Shown in pieces: positions 46,736 to 58,619 of a DNA stretch of 64,000 nucleotides (its first letter is position 1; each line of letters begins with the position of its first letter). The position numbers and the translations under genes are program-made. The DNA lies in contig CM076189.1 of assembly GCA_038277395.1 (NCBI GenBank), positions 212,390,011 through 212,454,010 of the forward strand, read 5' to 3'. A model generated the notes under the pieces. That model made no database searches, had not been told where the DNA came from, and saw only the letters and a list, made by a program, of their open reading frames with translations. The DNA comes from Dryocosmus kuriphilus (lineage: Eukaryota > Arthropoda > Insecta > Hymenoptera > Cynipidae).

Positions 46736-47079
46736 GAGCCTCGGTGGCTCAGGTGGTAGCGCGTCGGCCTTCGAAGCAAGAGGTCCGGGGTTCTATTCCT
46801 GAGCCCGAGTACCAATGGAATTTTCTATGTACTTCTACCGAGGCTCTCGTGGTTCGGAACCCACGTTAAACTGTAGGTCCCCTCATAAAGAGGCCAGTGA
46901 TCTTTCGGGGAAGATATGCTTCCTGTCGAAGGGCATATATTGCTTAGGGGTCACTGGGCGATTTTGAGAGACTAAGGAAGTTGTAAAATTTGTTTGGAAT
47001 TGTTCTGTAAGACTCTCAAAACCCGTAAAAGGGAGGAGAGTATAAACTACTTTTCAAAAAAAAAAAAAAAAAAAAAATG
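46736..47079 (+). mobile_element. tRNA-derived SINE with LINE-like tail and TSD
   Basis: It is flanked by the 12-bp duplication CCTATATTTGAA (46724-46735 and 47080-47091). The head is tRNA-like: box A TGGCTCAGGTGG (46745-46756), an anticodon loop with TTCGAAG that suits a UCG (Arg-type) anticodon, box B GGGTTCTATTCC (46788-46799), and pairing CTCGG/CCGAG across the acceptor stem. A body of about 230 bp follows. The 3' part, ACCCGTAAAAGGGAGGAGAG and TATAAA, is nearly the same as the 3' end of the ORF1-only LINEs in this window. A poly(A) run of 22 bases ends it. It is the best-preserved retroelement here. Confidence 0.9.
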
Positions 47080-47213
47080 CCTATATTTGAATTATTGACG
47101 CTTTTCCGCCATCTTGTCAAATAGGTTATATTCCTCATATGCTACGTAAAAGCGGTAAAAGCTATCTTCTCCAACGGAATTTTTAACATCGCTTCCTGGA
47201 CCACGATATTCAC

Positions 47214-47870
47214 ATATTATTCATCTACATATTCACTTTTTTAATATTAATACATTTTATGGTAGTTATGATCATTTATAATATATGAAAAATTTGTTTT
47301 TTACAATAAAACTTTTTTCCTTGATATAATTTAAAATTGATGCAACAATAGAAAAAGACTCCTTCATTCAAGACAATCTGAGTGGCTTATTTGTATTATT
47401 TGTATTTTTATGGTGGACCCGCGCTAATGTTTAAAAATTTTTTATTATTAATTTTAAATATTTTAAAATATCATTATTATTCTTCTATGAGGAAGCAAAT
47501 ACATATGCATTTGATACAATACTTGAAACCTCATCCCGACAGAGATAACGTTGAATCAAAAAAAATCTGTTCTGACAGAACCTTTGTTTAAATTTTCAGT
47601 GAATTTGAATTTGAAATTTCCATTTCAAATTTAATCGTATTACTTTATTTGAAAACATTCATTTGAAAGCGACGATTACATGCAAAAATGAACATTCATA
47701 TATTTATCATCGTTGTTTATATTAATATCTCCATATGAAAATTCTTGAGATGGTAGTGTCTTCTATACACCTAAAATTATACGAAATTGATCATTATGTT
47801 GGTAATAATTATACTGATTGTAAGTTATACTACCAAACCAAACTGTATCGCACAGTGTGCAATTGTATAT
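47214..47870. other. AT-rich spacer; half-hairpin repeat near 47482
   Basis: No gene. CTTCTATGAGGAAGC at about 47482 matches half of the hairpin at 48930. Confidence 0.4.
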
Positions 47871-47876
47871 AATATA

Positions 47877-48525
47877 TTAAATCGTAATAGCACAAACTCT
47901 GTATCTATGAGCATCTAAAGTCATAAATGAATTAGTTTTCTCCTTACCTTTGCACTCTTTTTCACATTTGGCTTCATTGGGAAACAAGTTTGCATTTCCA
48001 TATGCTAAAGGACAATATGTTAATTTCCGGCATTTCTTATTAATGTGATCGTAAGTCCACAGGGTAAATTTCAATTTACATGTAAAGTCGATTCCTTTCG
48101 ATTGCAGACAATCTAAAATTGAACGATTTTATTAATCAAGTTCACATTAAATATGTAAATTTTTTGTACCTTATACTTAATTGATAATAAATTTGAATTC
48201 GGTCGGGGCATTAATGTTTATTATTAGAACAATTTTTTATTTTGACACCTTAAAAAATACAATATGGAATCATTTTTAAATTAAGTAAAAATCCAAATAA
48301 TAAATGTGAAGATATGAAAAAGTTTTTCTCACGCAATTGATTCATTCACTTAATTACACACAAATCTGATTAATTATTATAATTATTTAACTACAAAACT
48401 TGAAAAAAAACTTCACCTGTTTTTGGCGCAGGGTGTTTTGGGATTGTAATGATCTCCGATGAAACTCTTGCCATTTTCATAATGATGCAAAAAAACAGAA
48501 ATAAGGCAAAAATATTGAAATTCAT
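47877..48525 (-). CDS. Kunitz/BPTI-like small secreted protein B (two exons)
   Basis: Exon 1 is 48525-48417 (109 nt; signal peptide starting MNFNIFALFLFFCIIM), with donor GTGAAG. The intron is 304 bp with acceptor AATTTTAG. Exon 2 is 48112-47948 (165 nt, phase 1), with the six-Cys domain. A GTAAGG donor follows at 47947; reading through without splicing gives about 23 more residues to a stop at 47877. The spacing C-x9-C-x15-C-x5-C-x15-C-x3-C, the WTY block and YGNANLF are as in gene A, and the exon lengths are equal, so the two are tandem duplicates on the same strand about 7.7 kb apart. Family role: secreted inhibitor of serine proteases or, in venoms, a channel-directed peptide. The displaced fourth Cys makes inhibitory activity uncertain. 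The mature N-terminal linker (SEIITIPKHPAPK) is conserved between the two, which suggests selection. Confidence 0.82.
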
Positions 48526-51500
48526 TTTTTAAAACACTTTACTTTCTTCGCCTAAAATACTTAGAAATTTCAATCGGTTGTCTCCTTCGTGCTAATATCT
48601 CTACTTTAAACAAAAAGCTTCTTTCATATAACCAAAGAATTATTGATTGCACAGTCTCATAAACATATTTTATAACATCCTTAAATGATAGCAAAATCGT
48701 CTCTCAGTGAAATAAAATAATCTCTTTATTTAACAATAAATCTTTTTTTATTGTTACCATTTATCTTGAAAATATTTTATCCTTAAAGTTGCCCATAAAA
48801 ATTCACCAATTTTCATGAAACCTTTTGGAGCCAATAAAAAATCGGTTAAAAATAACTTCTATGCGTATATATTATCCATATTTTATAAGCACTTAGCAGA
48901 TTCAGAAAACGTGAAAAATGTATGATTTTGCTTCCTCATAGAGGAAGCTTTGTAATTTGAGCATTACATTTTAGAAGAATAATATTAAAAATATTTTGGC
49001 ATTCTTTATTCCAAGGATATAAATTATACACTATCTAGATAGTAGACAATATTACATTTAAAAATTGTTGATTAATCAAAGAGAAGAGGGAAGTTTCTCA
49101 TTTAAAGTAACCAAACTTTTATTAATTATTTTCGTTATTTTGTCAGATCGTTAAAACAAGAATTGAACAAACATAAATTAATTCAGGGAAGACTTCGAAA
49201 ATCTAGGTTACAGTTATAGAATTTAAAGCTAAATTCTGTAGAAAATTGAGCTTTGCTTCACTTAACGGAATTTCGTTACAACGGAAATAAAAAAATAGTT
49301 GCTCGTTAATTTTTTCGGAAAAAACTAAATTTTTCTGTACCCAATATATAATTTCGCTTCTAGAATAAAATGTGAGTTAATATCCACAAATTAAATTTGC
49401 AAAATTATTATCTAACTTTATTGGCGAACTAAGCGAATTTGTGTACCTGATACTCTATTGGAGAGGTTATTAATAATTATATATCATGGATTGCTGAGCA
49501 TATAAAGCCGCATATAATATAATCGATAGAAATGTATATGAAATTCGAATAATATTCTCGAAGTTAATTAACGGTGCAAATGTTATCATTATTATGGTCC
49601 GATAATTATGTGAGTATTAAAATAATTTACCCTGTAATGCAGATGTTATTAAATAATACAATTTTTAATTTGGATGCTTCAATTGAATTGAAGTGAAAAT
49701 TTAATTTACATTCAAAGTTTAACTTCGAACTAATTTTCAAGCTTAATATTTCTTTAATGATATACATTTTTGTGAACCTATTAATAAAAATTATTATATG
49801 GATGCAGTCGTGAAAAATATAGCCCAGTAAATAATCTCATAAAATACGGAATATTGTAAAATAAGGAAAAATTTTCTAAGAAGTATAAAGCTTCTTATTT
49901 CAATTATATGATCTTCAAGTAAAAAAGATGGATTTCGTTCGTTATTACTAGAAATGCAAATAATGCAGCTGGGAGGAAAAAATATAAATACCTTAATAAT
50001 ACTCAAAAGCTAGAATTCTTATTAGTCTTTCAAAGTGCCTTCAAAGAAGAAATTCCATCTGGTAAAGTTCTTGCAGTACAGTCGTTAAGAAAACCTTATT
50101 TTTCCATTATCTAATAAACTCACCTAATGAAAAATAAATTTTCATTAGAAAATATAATGTCTAAAATGTAAAATTTATAGGTCGACTAATTTTCAGGTCA
50201 CACTGCTTTTAGTATTTTAATTATGAATTTTAATGAACCCGTTACTTGATGAACTTTTTAGTTCGTGTTGAGTTAGTACTTCACTAAAGCACTGACACAA
50301 AAAAAATGCAGAATTTTCGAACTTTATTTTTAGTTAAATTTATAAATTGTTTACACAAGTAAACTGAAATTAATTTGAAACGAAGTTACAAAAAATATAT
50401 AGTAAGTAAGCACTCAGAAGATTGAAAAACCCTGTTTTCTATTTTAATGAAAAGCACCTCTATTTCTCACGTTTTATGAAAATGTTTGAAAGCCACGGAA
50501 CTACATTAGTTACCTTCTCGCGTGTAACAAGTAAAGGGTAAATTTTTTTCCCCTTTTTCAAGACTCGTTTCCAAAATTTATTTCCTTTTGGGGTAAAATG
50601 TTTGAAAATTTATAGAAGTAACTGACACTTCTCAGCACCAAGTTAAAATCACGATTTAAAGGAACATTCTTTTACATCCTTTTTTCTGAAAATTCAGGCT
50701 AATAGAAAACTAAAGAGCCCTAGAAAAGTTATCAAATGGCAATATGTACTTTTGTCCTTGTATCTTGCATGCACGATGTGACAAAAAGACGTTGTTGCAT
50801 AATTAAATAAATTAAAAAGTTTCCAATTTTTAAAAATGTTGAAATTTCAATTCAAACAAGTTCGAGTATTGGACAACTATAAAAAAATTATAAAATTTCT
50901 TAAATTTACAAAATGGAATGCTGAAAAGAAAACAATTTGAAACTTCAAGAATATAAAGTTCAATCACTTTGTAATAAAAATCATGGAAATTTAAAAATAG
51001 AGAGAATCTCGAACTTTTTTTCTTTTTCGGACTTGTTCAAAGTGATACAATTTCAAATTTTTTAGACTTTTCGAATTAAAACTTTTAGAAAAAATAAACA
51101 AGAGTGAATATGCAGTATTATGAAGTAAATGTCTTTAAATTTTAAACATGTTTCCATTGGAATTTTTTAAAACTAAAATCATAATAAAGAGCAAACGTTT
51201 GAAATAGTACACCTTGCAAACTGCTAAAGTTGAAAAAAAAATATATTAATTGAAAGCTCTCGAACTAAACCTATGTTAGATTGAATCTATTTTAAAATGA
51301 ACGATTTTTTAATGATGTGTTTAAGCTTTATACTTCCAAAGTTGTTAGCTTTTACAATTGAACACTTTTAAATATATAATATAATAATATATATTAAATA
51401 TATAATATGTAATATAATACAGAATAATATAATAATATATAAATATAAAATAATTTTAGATCTTATAGACTTTGATAAATCTCATCAAGACTGCTGAAAT

Positions 51501-51840
51501 CTTTTTATTCAAGTTAAAATTTTTCGAAAGTTTAAAAAGAACAAAATTCTTTTATATAAAAAATGAATAATATTTTTAAAAATTTCCTTGTAATTTCTTT
51601 AGTTTATCTGTAAACCTATACTTTCATTAGTCATCTATAAGGTTTTATTATAAAAAGATTCTTTTCCTCGTTTTCTTCAACTCAGTGATTTTGGTCGTGC
51701 ATAGGGACATATTAACCTCCAATTTAAGTTTATTTTTTACAAATGTAAAACTCACTAAATAAAATAACAAATTACTTTAAAAATTTTGTTGTAATATCTC
51801 ACAATAGCTTTTTTTTAGTTTGCAAGCAGTTTGACAATTG
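48526..51840. other. Long AT-rich intergenic stretch
   Basis: No gene is supported over 3.3 kb. A perfect hairpin GCTTCCTCATAGAGGAAGC lies at 48930-48948. A (TA)-rich patch lies at 51370-51455. Short frames (for example 49794-50006 on the minus strand) have no domain. The region just above 48526 should contain the promoter of Kunitz-like gene B. Confidence 0.4.
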
Positions 51841-52029
51841 AAGAAACTGTGTTCTGATTCGAGATTCCTGTTACCGACATTTACCGACATTCAAGAACTT
51901 TCAATGGTTTGTGTCCCTGCTAAATTTAGGATCTTGTAGAAATTTTTCTTAGTCCGCAAAAATGTGTAGAAAGAATCATTGGAGAGAAAAGAAGACAGAA
52001 TTAGAGTAAAGTAAATGAAATAAAATTCT

Positions 52030-52100
52030 TTCTGAAAAAAGGAAAGCTTTTCAACTCCGCTGGGATCCGAACCCAGGACCTTTCGTTCGCCGGCCAAATA
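52030..52100 (-). other. tRNA/SINE-derived box B remnant
   Basis: Read on the minus strand, GGTCCTGGGTTCGGATCCCA has a box B (GGTTCGGATCC) within a T-arm that pairs (CTGGG/CCCAG). No box A or anticodon arm is found at the expected distance upstream, so this is not a complete tRNA. It is likely a SINE or tRNA pseudogene fragment. Confidence 0.5.
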
Positions 52101-52109
52101 AAAAAAAAT

Positions 52110-53115
52110 GAAAAAAGATTATATCTAAAATGTATAAAAAGTAAATGTCTCTAGATAAATGAAAAATTTTGAAAGTGTTCGTATCTATGATATTTAATAT
52201 AAAGTTAACATCTTTTGCTTGTCCTAGATAAGTTGGATTATTAAAAAACCATATGTCATTTTGCTCCAGATTCTCGTTCGCGGTGTGACATAAAAGCTCA
52301 GTTGCGTAAGAGAATCAGCGTGGAAATAAGGTCATAATAAAAAGCTCGGTGAAGGTCTCGAATATTTGAGAAACTCTATGGAAAACAATAAATCGCAAGT
52401 TGGAACTGTCAGCCAAGAATAGGGAACAATGTGGTATATGAGAAGTTCCAAGTTCGATTTCGATCGTGAACATTCCAAGGAAATAACAGACCACAGATGC
52501 CTTTTTCCCCCTTATAAAGAAAGTTCAATGCAATCTGAGAAGACAGGGAACAGATGTGACCTGAGAGTGGAGTTTTAGAGTCGTTTGGCTCTGTAACTTT
52601 TCTTGAAAATAACTATCGACCGTGTCCCTGAATGCTCTTAGTGTTAGTAAATGCATGGTGTACATATCTGTATATATTCAATATGATATCGCGTCTCGTT
52701 TTTCAAACTTTAACGATACCGTTACAATATTCAGCCTGACAGTTTTATGTCCTGAAAGCACATAATGCACCTTCCATCCCGAAACGCGTTAAAAATTTTT
52801 TTACTCATTCTGCAGGTAGTAACAGATTTTTCTACCGAAATGATTGATTTCTGTTGCTTGCACACACCTGCAATATGAATGTTTAATGTGAAAGGCATCA
52901 GAGACTCGCATTTTTCGTTTCATGACTTTTTTTAATTAATATGCGACGTTCCCTGCTTCAATTTTTCAACTCGATCGCATTTTTCTTTCTGCTGATGCCT
53001 TTCGCATAATATGAAATAATGTTAATGTTTCAAAAAAAATTTTTAGCGACGTAAATAAATTAAATTTTTGTAATAATGAAATATTTTTTATGGATTGATA
53101 ACAGTATTAAAACGT
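52110..53115. other. Intergenic, mixed composition
   Basis: No gene recognised. Somewhat GC-richer at 52250-52620, without domains or repeats I can read. Confidence 0.35.
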
Positions 53116-53120
53116 CAAGG

Positions 53121-53121
<1 letters not shown>

Positions 53122-53171
<50 letters not shown>
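53122..53171. repeat. (TA)n microsatellite
   Basis: About 25 TA units. Confidence 0.95.
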
Positions 53172-53174
<3 letters not shown>

Positions 53175-53965
53175 TTATCTATAGGCTACTATACTTTTTA
53201 GAAGTATTTCGATTTTTTATTGTTGACTGGGTCTGTTTGACCCAAGGCTTAATTTGCAGCTTCTGCGTTCTACGTAAAACATTTTTTGTGAATGTATGAT
53301 TGCATTTTGAATAATTTGTAGTTATAACGTTTTTTTAATCAATGCGTCAACGAATAAATTTAAATATAGAAATGTTACATTTTGTGAACCCACCAAACTT
53401 TACTTTGAATTTAATTTCCACAACGCGCAAAAAAATCTCGTTTATTGAGCTGATGATATGTCTTGCAATCAAAATCTACTTCATCAAAAAGTTTAATTTG
53501 CCACCTATATTTCTTAGACGACACTATAAAAATTGTCTCTATTCCCCAACTCATTTCTCCTGCTAAAATAAGAATTTATTCACGACCATATGTCTCTTCT
53601 CTCTGATTATCCCAACCATACCAATTTTTCCTCAATTCCCTCTTCGTCTTATTCACACCTTAAATTTCAAGCTCGCGCATATACATTATACACATATTCC
53701 AAATGAAAACTCCGGAGAATTTCTCGCCTTCAATCTCGCTAGCTCTAGGCTTAGGGATTCCCTGAGCGTAATAAGATGAATAATTTATCAAGAGAGGGAA
53801 AAGTCTAGTATCTTGACTCTGTATCCACTTGTATAGGGGAAGCATGCCAAAAAACAGCCAACGCAATAATGTATGTCCAATCGTTAATAACTCATTAGGA
53901 AATCAAAATTAATATTGATTTTTAGTGAAGATATATTTATTAATTCGGATGAAATGCAATCAGAG
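53172..53965. other. Intergenic; nothing recognised
   Basis: Short frames only (53342-53566 plus, 53866-53660 minus), without domains. Confidence 0.35.
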
Positions 53966-53974
53966 TACCACCGT

Positions 53975-54375
53975 TAACCTGTCGCCCAGGCCGACCTTTT
54001 CTATTGCTTTGTGTCCCGACTCGGACCCTACTCGAGCTCGAGCTGGACGAGGCGTTGTGGTGCTCAACCGGAGGCTACTGTGTACGTTGCGATGCTACAT
54101 GAAACATACCTTTAAAACTTAAATGGCTCTGTTCCACACCAACATAGAGGTCGAGACTGAGGCGCGTTTAAGCCCAACCAAGCCCCTTTCCAGCTCAATT
54201 AAACCGCAACAATTTTAAGCTCACTTCAAGCCCAACGACAAGTGGACTAGTCCAACGTTCGAATACACAGCCTCCGGTTGTGCACTATACCGCCTCGTCC
54301 AGCTCGAGCTCGAGTAGGGTCCGAGTCGGGACACAAAACAATAGAAAACGTCGGCCTGGGTGACAGGTTTTACGC
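53975..54375. mobile_element. GC-rich foldback MITE
   Basis: About 100-bp inverted arms. The left arm contains ACCTGTCGCCCAGGCCGACC, GTGTCCCGACTCGGACCCTA and CTCGAGCTCGAGCTGGACGA. The right arm has the inverse (TCGTCCAGCTCGAGCTCGAG at 54296, GGGTCCGAGTCGGGACACAA, GGCCTGGGTGACAGGT). The centre of about 190 bp contains AAGCCCAACCAAGCCCC-like repeats. The target duplication is not resolved. Confidence 0.8.
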
Positions 54376-54379
54376 ATTA

Positions 54380-57300
54380 ATTGAATTCAGATTTCGAGCA
54401 GGTAACTTCAAGCATCAAATATGTAAAGTAAAATAATAAAACATTGTGATAGTTATTTGTGTGGCAAATGCGAAACAAGGCGGATTTCGTGAGTGATGCA
54501 AACATCACAAATGAACGAAATCAATGTTTCGCTCGAGGCGCACACACTATTCTATATTACAACCTCATCACGAAAAAGTTTGTTGGAAAATACCAACGAA
54601 ATGGAAAATAAAGAGTGTAAAAAATGTTAGTATAAAACCCAACGAAGACAAAGCGGCGGGCAATTTTGTTTTATTTTTATACAGCTTGTCAATACAAAAC
54701 TAATTAAATCATGAGGGTTGATAATTCAATATTTTTTTAAATATCATCAAAGAGCACTATTTTTTTCTGCATCATTTTGCAGCTATCATAGTATCACATA
54801 TTCAGTCATCGTAATATTATTCAGTATTTTTCAATTGTTTCCATTAAATAAATGTTTTCAGTTTTCATAACAATGGGAATAATTAATATACTATTCTAAT
54901 CTTCTTAATATATCGGTGCAGTCATTTCTGCAATATTGACAGTGCACTCTCATTCCTCGACACTGCCTGTTCCTTCCGCTGGATGGCGCTCAGGCTACAT
55001 ACTTTCACTGTAGCTAAATTAAATTCACTACAGCGTGCAGCACTACAGAGTACAGCCAACCTAAATTCACTTTCACCCCAACTTCGGAGCAGTGAATTAA
55101 AGGTTAGGAAGCCATCCACCTCCATCAACTTTCAGTCTTTTTTCACGCTTCTCCTACTTTTTTTCGCGGTTGCTTTAACGCACTGAAATTGGCCACTTTT
55201 CGTGCTTTTATACAGCCGCGAAACATCGTCCTTTTCGCGGAGGTTTAATCAAATAATTTTAAACCTGTTTGCGAGTAAGACTTATTAATTAGACTTTAGG
55301 CATAATATGAAGTAATTTACTTTGTATTATTTTTATTTTAACTTATGTCCATTTACGGTTCCCACACTGGGCTGTTATGTTAGTATTCAATTAATATCAA
55401 ATGGTAAATTTATTAATTTAAAATAAATAAAATATGCAATTATTGTCACGTGTCTAAAAATGGCCACTGGATTGTGTGGATAAAACGGCCGCTTAGCAGC
55501 CGAAAAAGTCATAGCTCCTGCGCGCCGTCACACGGTGGTGATGAGAAACTGATTTTATAAACCTTAATATCTATCGTAAATCTAAATATTCAAAATAATA
55601 CTATTTATTATTGAATCTATTTAATTTAATTATTATAATTGATTGATCATGTGCAGAGCTATATAATGTGTACTTATGAAACTGTATCATACAAATACGC
55701 AAACTAAAAATTATAATAGTTATAATGTTAAATCTTTTTTATTAATAATTCTCGTGAAATAAAATAATTTGAAGCGTCACTTTTACTCATCCTTCTTATA
55801 ACTGGGTAAAATTCAACGCGTCTTTTACATTATTAGATAATATTTCTGGCATAAAAATTTTATTCTCATATACAAAATATTATCGGAAATTATTGAAAAA
55901 CATTTATTGGCATTTAGCAACAAAATTTATTAGACAATAAGTGTTTCAAATTCTTCAATTTAGGCGGACATTATAGCCAAACGTGTGGCTAATACTACCA
56001 AAAAGCTGGCCGTTTTTTTCCGACAATTCATACTTCTTTAAATTTTTTATTTGTGAATTTTAATGTTTGCAATGTTTAGAATTCATAAAAGTATTGCTTG
56101 TAATACCATTTATTGTTAGCCAATATTTAATATTTAAAGGTAATCTTCTTTTCTATTCTAAAATGGCCATTTTATAGGCACACTTCCCCTACCTCTACTG
56201 TGGTGAACCTCAGAGCTGTCTCAATAAATTCTATTAAGCGTAAACAATTCACGGCATTGATACACAAGATATGTCCTTTTCAATAAATAAATTCTTTTTT
56301 GTTAACCATAGTAAAAAATTTTCCATCTGTTCCTCGTAAAAACTGCTAAAATAATCTTTCTTTGTCATTTAATTTTAAACAGAAATCTTAATGAAATTCT
56401 TCTAATCAAAAGAAATAATTTTAGGAACAAAATAGTAATATAAAAAAAATGAATAGTGGAATATTCTGCAATATTCTAAAATGTATACGAATTCAAACAA
56501 TTATTGTAGATCACAATTCACAGGAAGGACTGCTTGAACGCAATGGTTACGCTACAGCGTAACCCTAAAATAACCTTAAGGCTGTTGGAACAGGACTCAA
56601 AAAAATGCTAAGAACATTGATGTCGCTCAAATGTCCATTTCGTTTCGAACTTCCCTGGATTAAAATTTTAGAAATGCACTTTGCAAAGTTTTATACAACC
56701 CGGAAGGGGTTTTACGGTGTCAGGAGGTGTGCCAAAAAGATAGTTTTCCGGGAAAAAGGAAATATCTGTGCTAAAATACAAGAGTGGAAAAGTGTTGAAT
56801 TGAGGGGTTGTAGAAAAAGGCTGAAAATTTTAGAAGGAGAATGCAATACTTACAACCTGTGAATGATTACGTTATGGACAGAAGAGACTGCAACTGCACT
56901 CGCAGCAAGGCAACACTTTTTTCTTTTCAGCGCATTTCCGATTTTGTGTGAAAATCGTTAAAAATAAAAATAATTATGTGAAACGCATGGGGAATGAAAG
57001 TTTGTCAAGTAATCTAAAAACAAAATCATATTAAAATATATTAAGAAATTTTTTAAGAACTACCCCGTATAAATCTTTTAAATAAATTTTAAAAAGGCAT
57101 TGTAGACAATATAAGACTTGAATGGATTATATCATACCATCAATCTCCCATTCCCAATAATTTTTAAAAATCGGCTTTACTTTTACATTCAATTCCGACA
57201 AATTTTATAATGTCTAAAATGGCTTTTCTAAATTTGTTTAAGAATTTTCTATAGTGCACTTTATAGCAAAATTTTTCTTACTATATTTTAATATGATTTT

Positions 57301-58330
57301 TTTCTAATTACTTGGCTAATTTTTATTTCACAAATTCATGTAATTGTAGTTGTCAGAGTTTTTACATCGCACATATATTTTTAGTCGAATTACATGTTTT
57401 TTTTGTTCTAAATGAAATTGTTCAGTTAATTTAATTATAAGTCGAATTTTGCTATCTCATTTACTAATTTAATCAATTATAAGAAGAATAATTCAGACGT
57501 TATTAAATTGAAATATTTTTATGTAATTTTTTATATAACATATAGTTTGTTCTACGACATTATACTGCAGCGTAGAACAAAAAATCCTTGGGCAGTAGCA
57601 TCTTGTCATACTATAAAAATAGTTTTAAATAAAAGTGTGTTTTTTGTTGAACCAACGCTGTCTGTGCAAAGATTTCAATTTAAGAACTGATTGTATATTG
57701 GCATTCAATTTAGTATAATTTTTCTGGATTCAAGCAAAATTTACCTGATTGTAAGTAAAATTTGTCGGAGTTTAAGACTCAATTCTGAAATTCACCTAAA
57801 GAGGTCTTAAAATAATAAAAGTTGCTTAAAACCAGAAAATCTTTTTTGAATTTAAGACAAATCAACTTTAAGTTTCAACCACTTTACGTATGTACAATAC
57901 GTACTGTCAATCTCAACATTCATCCTTCCTGTATTTTCTATCCAATCCTAATAATCAAGATCTGATTTTATTCCTTGAAATATTTGATCCAAACCTGAAG
58001 CTGAACACAAAAATCCATATAAATAGGTATAGTTAAATAATAAATAATGTTAAATAATAAATAAATAAATAACCTAAATCATTTTCTTCTAAAGCGCGCT
58101 TATATTTTTCCAAAATTCGCAGCAACTAGCATTGGGTCTATTTTCGTCAATTTTATAAATAATTAAAAATTGCTCGGTTTGAAAGTGAACTGTACTTAGT
58201 GAACATAGCCTGTTTTTATTGTGATTTTCCTTTACTTGGATGTTGTTTTAGTTAAAATATTATATATTTTGTTTGTGCCTGAACAATATTTTTGCATTGC
58301 TTTAAGGTGGAAGTAATTTCATAAAGTATA
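54380..58330. other. Long intergenic stretch with GC-richer patches
   Basis: No gene can be named. 54940-55250 is GC-richer with short frames on both strands. 56605-56862 (plus) is an 85-codon frame in a locally GC-richer block, rich in Lys/Arg, without a recognisable domain; it is perhaps a host exon but unsupported. The rest is AT-rich without repeat arms. Confidence 0.35.
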
Positions 58331-58384
58331 ATTATACATATCTTTAGAAAATGTAACGAATAATTGATTGAAATGCGACTACTT

Positions 58385-58480
58385 TTGATAATAATTCAAC
58401 TTCATTAGTTGCGACATTTCGGAATTTTAAATCATTTTTCCTCATCAGGCTTTGATCATTCGATGTTAGAAAATCCATAG
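58385..58480 (-). ncRNA. Hammerhead ribozyme-like motif (minus strand, divergent)
   Basis: On the minus strand the core is CTGATGA (58448-58442), then GGAA...TTCC stem II, then GAAA (58420-58417) and GTC (58415-58413). The flanks ACATCGAATGAT and AATTATTATC can form a long stem I. It is a diverged inverted copy of the motif at 63.77 kb. Such motifs with very short stem III are known in the terminal repeats of Penelope-like elements, and a PLE relic lies 200 bp away. Confidence 0.6.
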
Positions 58481-58619
58481 TTATCCAAAACACTTCATAA
58501 TTGCAAATATTGAAAAAGGTTGAAGTAAATTATATGAATCTATCACAATATCTAATAATTAACAATCACAAACCAAGTATTTTAAGATATTGTTTCAGTT
58601 CCATATATTGGCCATTGGT

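Larger units (their letters stand above)
45780..47213 (+). pseudogene. Penelope-like element relic, head-to-head copy, with nested MITE and SINE
   Basis: It starts in the RT: VNLVFLDITIIRKKNKLVTN, then KEISRFYKYIFEEYNIRVVF. It is deleted or truncated before the GIY-YIG core and continues with KKRYIKTGIKEH. A 227-bp MITE (46305-46531) follows, then KKRNFKQMFF, and a 344-bp SINE (46736-47079) in the 3' UTR. It ends near 47213 with the same terminal string as the inverted copy. The only full-length feature is the nested SINE. Confidence 0.7.

Noticed and set aside
52030..52100. Possible functional tRNA gene
   Set aside because: Box B and T-arm only; no box A, anticodon arm or acceptor pairing at the right spacing.
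56605..56862. 85-codon Lys/Arg-rich frame as a host gene
   Set aside because: No domain, no splice signals or signal peptide that support it; left as unassigned.
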